NCBI GenBank assembly: GCA_035772785.1
Contig: JAOCPU010000009.1
Coordinates: forward strand, 804,593 to 868,592
Direction of reading: 5' to 3'
Origin: Phlebiopsis flavidoalba
Lineage: Eukaryota > Basidiomycota > Agaricomycetes > Polyporales > Phanerochaetaceae
Length of the DNA stretch: 64,000 nucleotides
The position numbers and the translations under genes were made by a program. This document shows positions 58,381 to 64,000 of the stretch, piece after piece. The notes beneath the pieces were generated by a model. It searched no databases. It was given only the letters and a program-made list of their open reading frames with translations, and was not told the origin of the DNA. How positions within the stretch are numbered: the stretch's first letter is position 1; every line of letters starts with the position of its first letter.

Positions 58381-59065
58381 GGGTACGTATGGTGTGTCCC
58401 TTTCTTTCGCGTCTTTCTCTTTCTTTCTTTGCGCCTTGCGCCCCGCTCAGCTGGTCTTGCTTGGCTGGTCTCGCTCAGCGCTCGCACGCGGTGTTTACTT
58501 TTGCTAGGCGCCGGCGCCACGGCAGTGTCGCGCTTCGAAACTAGATTTAGGCCACTAGGTAGTTATCATGTAAAATAGTTTGTACACATGTTCACACCTC
58601 GAGGCTCCTCCTTTTTAGAGGGGGAGGCGACCTCGAGCAAGATTCATTCTTTTCACCTATTCCCCCATCTGCGCCGCTACCGGCAGCCGACGTGTGAATA
58701 CGAGAAGACTCTTCTATTTTCCGCCTTAGCTCGTCCGACGATCCATATTGTCATACGCGCGCGCGCTCCGAATCGTGTCGCTCCACCTAGCAAAGTGAGC
58801 GCGACGCGACACGTGTTGTTTCTCTTTGTTCTTTAGGCTAGCCACCTTCCACTGCCTGTTCTGCCTCGCAAGACCTCGTCAGGCTCCCCTCGCGCGACGA
58901 CTTCCTCCTAGTTGGCAGTCAGTGACGCGCTCACCACCGTGCGTCACAAGTGGTGGACACACTGGGAAGTCGTCCCCCTGACTGGGTCATTCGCATTCCC
59001 CGTATAACTCTCTTATTTTCCACAATCAATACAACACCTTACTCCTTTACATCTCTCTACCTACA
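58381..59065 (+). other. Candidate LTR / 5' region of an unidentified retroelement
   Basis: Composition jumps back to GC-rich at about 58378 (GTGACGGGTACGTATGGTG). This 0.7-kb stretch is pyrimidine-rich and carries a TATA-like signal near 59003-59008 (GTATAAC) ahead of the open frames at 59.07 kb. A TGTGACGGG start would suit a fungal LTR. I found no second copy in the window and no primer-binding site I can defend. Confidence 0.35.
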
Positions 59066-61100
59066 CCATGCCAACCCCCTCGCTCATCCCAAGGGCCAAA
59101 GGCCCTGCATCGCTGCGCGACCTTGCTTGGTTTGCCGCCTGTAAACAACCCGGAGTCTCTTCTCCGCCAGCCGAGAAAGCCGCCATCTAAGAAGAAGGCC
59201 TCAGCTTCGACCGCTCCCGCTGAGGACGATCCGTCCTTAGACCAGCTTGGCGGCAAAGAATCCGTGTCGCGCACAAGGTCGCGCGCCCAACAGATTTACA
59301 AACGCTACCTCGCGGAAGGCCCGAGCGCAGTCTCGGTAGCGGGCACTGTCGAACGCCTGGTGTCCGCTCAAGTCCTCGACTGTTCACACATCGTAGACTT
59401 CGGTGTGAGCCTTTCCGATTCGCGCCCCCGCTTTGTCCTCAAGTACCTGCTGCGATCGGTCCTCGAGCAGGCCGTCAGAGACCTACAGGGCTTCCTCAGG
59501 GAGCTCGCCGACAAAGTGCTGGGGCGGAAGGCCCGGCGCGGAAGGCCCGAGAGATCGGGTACTATAGGATAGACCCGACGGGAGACCTGTTGCCGTCTCT
59601 CTCTAACGCCAGCTCCATCCCTGAGCTAGTGGCCACGCACACAATCATCCTTGAACGGCTCAATCGCGGGGGCGAAAATTCCTAGCCAAGTATTTACGAG
59701 AAGCCGACCACGCTGAATGCACAGGTGTGTCCCCTGTCAGCACGGCCCCCAAAATCTACGAACGATTCAAGGAGGGAGCCAGGCTCGAGACTCGAATCAA
59801 AGAGTACTCTGCTTACGTTCCCACGCTCACTCATACACAAACGGTGAAGATCTCGTCCCCTTCATGATAAAGCCCCTCGTGAAGATCTTCCCCGTCGACG
59901 ACGAGTTAATGCAAAGCCTATCCTCATTGAGAACCGGAACGTAGCCCCAAGCCGCTATCGTACCTCCCGGACGGGAGCGCGGTGGAGCCTAACTACATGA
60001 GCTGCTCAAGCATCGCCGGCTCCGCTTTTGACTTACCCCGAGCTACCGATTACTCAAAGGAGGGTGACTCGGTGTACTATCCGGCCAGCGAAGTGTCCGT
60101 ACTCGAGGCGACTCCTACAGGTCCCCGGAAGCGCGCGCACAGCACTCAACAACAATTCACGCATTTCTCCGAACCTGCCCACGTACGCTTACGCTGGGCT
60201 TTCCGTAAGGGAAGCCGCCCTGGATATGTTTGGACGCCCCCTGCAGCACATCCCCAAAGAAAACCTGCTGTACAGAGTTGCGTCGCCAGTATCCGCACTG
60301 GGCAGGTGCCGCCCCCCCGCTCGAAATGGGCGTGTTTGGAGCTCCCTATCCGGGCCCAGAGGCCACTAACTTTCATCTCGCGCCGCCCTTAGTGAAGGAC
60401 GGAGGGGTAAAACCCCTGGGTACCTCGAACCTGACCCCTACCCCTACCCCCTGAAAACCCCTATCCCTGCTCAGGGGTAGGGGTTTTTTTCAAGGGTACA
60501 GAGGGGTAAGGGTATTACCCAAGGGTTTAGAGGTATAAGCCATCTAAAGCTCATGCATCCAGCATTGCTGACAATTCTGAGAGTGTTCAATGCAAGTTTC
60601 ATTGATGACAACACTTGTGTATGTTTTATTAATGGATAACAGCCAAAATAAGTGATGAAAACATGTTATATATTTATCAAGGGTACCCCAGGGGTTTCAA
60701 GGGTTTTGGAATCCTGACCCCTACACCCTTAACCCCCGGTACCGATGCCTACCCCTGACCCCGCATGGGTTACCCTTACCCCTGTCCTTCACTAGCCGCC
60801 CTTACGTAACGTCGGAGCGCACACACAACGGCTACGTGGTCCTGGACCAGCCTCCTCCTCAACGCGACAAAGGATTACCCCCCGCGGGCGTGGCACCATC
60901 GGAACGGGAGCGTGCAACGACGTTGCGACAATCTCAGACCAGACCATGTTAGTCTCCCTAGGCATGCAGACCTTATAGCGCCCGATGATAGTCGAAATTG
61001 TCTTTTTGAGAAGTATAAGGTCTGCACCGAAACAAATACCCTTTGGCTGGAGGGGGGTCCCGATTACCATATTAAGGAGAAAGCCATCAAAGTTTCGTGT
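59066..61100 (+). mobile_element. Gag-like remnant of an unidentified element, split by a MITE
   Basis: Several plus-strand frames follow one another, including 59123-59572 (RKPPSKKKASASTAPAEDDP, RSRAQQIYKRYLAEGPSAVS), DPTGDLLPSLSNASSIPELV, then THTIILERLNRGGE, and 60028-60369 with NLPTYAYAGLSVREAALDMF and GRPLQHIPKENLLYR. Proline, serine and basic residues dominate. The frame running into the hAT MITE at 60390 resumes at 60803 if the MITE and one target copy are removed. No protease, reverse transcriptase, integrase or transposase motif was seen. An ordinary but damaged gene is the alternative. Confidence 0.45.
60390..60794. mobile_element. hAT-type MITE, 405 bp, 8-bp TSD
   Basis: It is bounded by TAGTGAAGGACGGAGGGGTA at the left and, at the right, ACCCCTGTCCTTCACTA, whose reverse complement is TAGTGAAGGACAGGGGT. 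Flanks carry a perfect 8-bp target-site duplication GCCGCCCT at 60382-60389 and 60795-60802. Terminal TAGTG and an 8-bp duplication are hallmarks of the hAT superfamily. The inside is non-coding with subterminal GGGGTA/TACCCC words and an internal hairpin (CAGGGGTAGGGGT against its complement). It inserted into the gag-like frame. Confidence 0.92.
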
Positions 61101-62842
61101 GCCTCTGCGTCCCCCTCCGCACACCATAAGCCAACATTCTGCTGAGAGCATCCAGCGCCTCGACCCCGAAAGTATTTTTCCCTGTAGGAAAACAGCATAT
61201 TTATAGCTACATTACTCACTTTCTACAGGTAGAATAATGACATGGGCCGTCCAGGGAGGCAGCTCCAGCGACCACGTTGAAGCCAACGTGTCCTCCACGC
61301 AAAAAGGGTAATTGGGACTACCCCTCCAGCCAAGGCGATTGTGTTTCTGGTAGCAGACTAAGACCATGTAGTCCTTTTACAAACACCACATGATCTGTAA
61401 CTGGCTGTATTGTAAAATAGATGGGCCATCCTAGGAGCCTTTTAAAAATGGGGGGTAGGACCCCCCAGGTCCCCAGCTTAGGGTGACATTCACTTTTTAA
61501 AAATGGGAGCTCAGGTGTTGTTATAAAAAGGCTGATAATTTCCAAAACATGGGTAATTTTCGTTTTTTTGAAGCCCAGCTTTCTGGCTTCCTAAACATAT
61601 CAGCATGACAAAAAATTGGTTTAAAGCAGAAATGAATAAGCTAGGATGCCATCAATTTTTCTTAAACACAACCTTTTGCGCGCGAAATAGGAAGCACCCA
61701 AAAGGCGCCGAGAAAGGCGGTCCTGGACCCTGTGGGTGGAACCCACAATGCGCCCCCTTGCCCAATTAGGCTGGGAATTGATGGCAATCCGCTTCCTCCC
61801 ATCAATTCGCGCTTTTGGGCTGCATTTGGGGTTGCTCCCCAGCTTCCCCCTTGCTTATTTAGGGTGCTGTATTGTAGTTTTTGGGTACCTATGTATGTCT
61901 CTTTAGAACATGTCCACCAAACAGAATTCCCATATTTGGCCTCCTGCCCGAGGGGTGCTACCAATATAATCCGATTTTATTTCGCTTTTTTCACGATTTT
62001 CAATAGTGTACCCCTGGGTTCCCCTGCATTTCCCTAGCCTTGCTGCTTCTCGGTGTAAGCCTCCTATATGTCCTCTGAGTATGCCGCAAAACATAGGAAC
62101 ATTATCTGACACATTCCCATTATCCTGGGCAATTGTTTTCGAATTTCCGGGTATTTTTCGAAATCTGGGGGTCTGGGCATTGCTTCCCATTGATTGGGAA
62201 TTGTTCTGAGCATTTCCCCCATATAGGTACACTATATTAGAGTATTTCCACTATGTAGATCAAAGGTTTTAAACATGATATGCATGTTTGAGAACATATT
62301 TTTGCGGAATTGATGGCTACTCCTCCTATATCCTCCAGATCAGGATTCTGCTATTCTGAGCGGATGGAAAGTAGCCTATAGGTACCTAGTACATGCCCAT
62401 AAATTGTGGAAGCAATGGAATGCCTGTAGCTAGTGCAAATTCCCCAGATCATGGTCAATTATCCTGGCGCTTATTTTTCGGTATTTTTAGGGTTAAGCCA
62501 GAATCATGGTATTCCAGTACAAATGAAGCTTAGCTGATATCTCCATCGTATTCTACATCATTGAAAACCCTTATATACAAATTTGCGAAAGGAGGGACAT
62601 GTACAGCCTGTCAGAGCATAGAAACAGACAGGAAGTTGTGTAATTATACAGAGATTCATGTTAACCACCATGCATTCTGTTGTAACACTAGCACATCTTT
62701 CCACCCAATTGGGGGATTGATGTAAACTAAATTGTAGCATGTGTGTGGGCACTATGTAGGATATGTTCTACAGCTGGAATTGAATTATACTGCCCTGTGT
62801 ATGAATAGGTGCACATGTTTTCGCTTTTTTAAACCCTAAATG
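61101..62842. other. Transposon-flank sequence, nothing recognised
   Basis: Intermediate-GC DNA with repeated words such as TTTTAAAAATGGG (about 61440 and 61498) and CCCCAG-rich short motifs. The minus frame 61662-61964 and plus frame 61732-62037 are open but not protein-like. I see no terminal repeats that define an element. It is probably degenerate repeat DNA. Confidence 0.4.
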
Positions 62843-64000
62843 GTAGTGGATAGGCATGGGTTTTGGGTCAAAACCCGCGGGTCATGGGTAGGGTACACGT
62901 GGGTATGGGTGCAGGTATTGACTTCAAGACCCAGCTACCCTTTTTCCAATACCCTTTGTCTCATTTGCACGATACAGCATTGTATCATGTTTATATCATT
63001 GAGTATATATAATTATATATGCCATAGCAGCCCTTGTGAGATATGGTGTGCATGTTTGATTGAGGTTGACGGTGCACAGCGGTAACCCAAGGAGGCAAGT
63101 GGACAAAACCTAATTAGGCGATCAGCTGTACAGTTCTAAGCTTTGGCGCCCGGCGCCGCTCTGAATTGAGACACTCGTAGTGGCACAGAATCACTTCAAA
63201 ACAATCACATCTTGCCATTGTAACACACCAACAATGGCAGAAAAGCGAAAAAGAGTCGCCACCAAGAAGATTCAAAAAGAAAAAATCTTGACGGTCACGG
63301 TCCACGCGAGCGCGAGCGCCGCAGCGAGTCGTCCGAGCCTCAGCCTGATCAAGCGAAAAAAAGAAACACGACATCACAAGCCGCATCGGTATGCACGGAA
63401 GCCGAAGAAAGTGTCCGCCTTGAGGCTACATGGTGATCTCAGATGACGACGGAACCTGCTCGAGGATGCAAGAGCTAGAAATGAGTGCGCATGCCATTAT
63501 ATGATAGAATTTTCAGAGAGACTTACCAAAGATTATATAGAACGATTGGCAAAGGATGGAGGTCGTACATTTATTCCTTCTTCAAAACCCGTGGCCTAAA
63601 ATTCGAACTACAATGAGAAGGGGAACTGTGTGCCGCAGGATGTATTTATTTGTACTACCACCCTAAATGCCGTGCAGAGTCCCGTGGGGTGCGCCGGTGG
63701 CTTCATACAGGCAATCGCAGTTCGACGGGCAACATGTACAAGCATGCCCGCCGTTGCTGGGGTGAAGCAATTGTTGAGCGCATCAAAGACTTGCAGACAC
63801 GAAACGGACCGCCGACCTACCTTGGACGAAATCGGACGAACCACCAGTGCATGTAGCCATTTCATGAAACAGCCTGGGCCATCCTAGAAACTGTCTTGTG
63901 AAACCGCTGGGGAGAATATCCGCACTATTTTCACGACTATTTTTTCGTCATTTTATCGAAATGTAGAGCAGCATTGGAGCATTCCAAACATACCAGAATT
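62843..64000 (+). mobile_element. 5' part of a hAT-like element (runs off the right end)
   Basis: TAGTGGATAGGCATGGGTTT at 62843 has the hAT-type terminal TAGTG and is followed by dense GGGT/ACCC words (subterminal repeats). About 390 bp downstream a transposase-like reading frame with a BED-type zinc finger starts. The right terminus lies beyond the window, so the 5' boundary is an inference. Confidence 0.55.
63234..63856 (+). CDS. hAT transposase N-terminal part, BED zinc finger, frame broken
   Basis: ATG 63234 opens MAEKRKRVATKKIQKEKIL, a basic N-terminus that stays open to 63446. A BED-type finger follows near 63632-63780, read as CAAGCIYLYYHPKCRAESRG then VRRWLHTGNRSSTGNMYKHA and RRCWGEAIV. 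The R-x-L-x-T-G ... STGNM-x-KH ... CWGE pattern is typical of fungal hAT transposases. Preceding words (GWRSYIYSFFK) match the usual stretch before the finger. A stop at 63854-63856 and frame changes between the parts indicate an intron, indels or decay. The catalytic RNase H-like core would lie beyond 64000. Confidence 0.65.

Noticed and set aside
60390..60794. GGGGTA/TACCCC words as telomere-like repeats
   Set aside because: They are irregular, internal and bounded by terminal inverted repeats with a target duplication, so they belong to a MITE.
58381..62842. Complete LTR retrotransposon
   Set aside because: No paired LTRs, reverse transcriptase, RNase H or integrase motifs were found in any frame.

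Overview
The window looks like nuclear DNA of a filamentous basidiomycete, most likely an Agaricomycete. The genes are interrupted by many short introns (about 40-65 nt, GT...CTNAC...AG). The gene content is that of a fungal nuclear genome: VAC8, CCA1, BRF1, TRS31, Vps38/UVRAG, Pumilio, laminarinase-type GH16 enzymes and a fungal BTB family. Exons were assigned by reading across introns and frames, so most boundaries are approximate. The best-resolved loci are RPS29 (all exon ends), tRNA-Lys and a small two-exon gene.

Layout: HMG-box factor 1 (+, 1.1-2.3 kb); tRNA nucleotidyltransferase CCA1 (-, 2.5-4.8); acyl-protein thioesterase (-, 5.2-6.1); VAC8 (+, 6.6-9.1); RPS29 (-, 9.6-9.9); intron-bearing tRNA-Lys(CTT) (+, 10.1); SprT-like metalloprotease (-, 10.9-12.8); two tandem GH16 glucanases (-, 13.4-17.6); SLC33-type acetyl-CoA transporter (+, 19.8-22.2); a 22-29 kb stretch with coding potential I cannot name; Vps38/UVRAG (+, 29.6-32.9); Pumilio (+, 34.7-38.2); TFIIIB subunit BRF1 (+, 39.1-41.5); a small orphan gene (+, 41.9-42.3); a CaM-kinase-like kinase (-, 42.7-45.0); HMG-box factor 2 (+, 46.0-47.5); an unknown basic ORF (-, 47.6-48.1); a BTB-domain protein (-, 49.1-52.2); TRAPP subunit TRS31 (+, 52.5-53.4); a class-1A-like dihydroorotate dehydrogenase (+, 53.7-54.8).

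From about 54.8 kb the window changes character. A strongly AT-rich block (54.8-58.4 kb) holds two long imperfect inverted repeats and a small GC-rich island. Transposon territory follows (58.4-64 kb): an unidentified gag-like element interrupted by a hAT-type MITE with a perfect 8-bp target-site duplication, then the 5' part of a hAT-like transposase running off the right end.

Almost every conserved gene carries one or more 1-2 nt frame breaks. Most are extra bases in short homopolymers or dinucleotide runs, and restoring the frame recovers well-conserved protein. I read this as residual long-read error rather than mass pseudogenisation, and I annotate the genes as functional loci with broken frames.

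The genes are mostly unrelated housekeeping functions (tRNA maturation and Pol III transcription, vacuole/endosome/TRAPP trafficking, lipid and acetyl modification, wall glucan hydrolysis, DNA-protein crosslink repair). I see no convincing new multi-gene system. The most distinctive items are the paralogous HMG-box pair, the insert in the kinase N-lobe, the 9-nt terminal exon of RPS29, the orphan gene beside BRF1, the foldback block and the hAT family.
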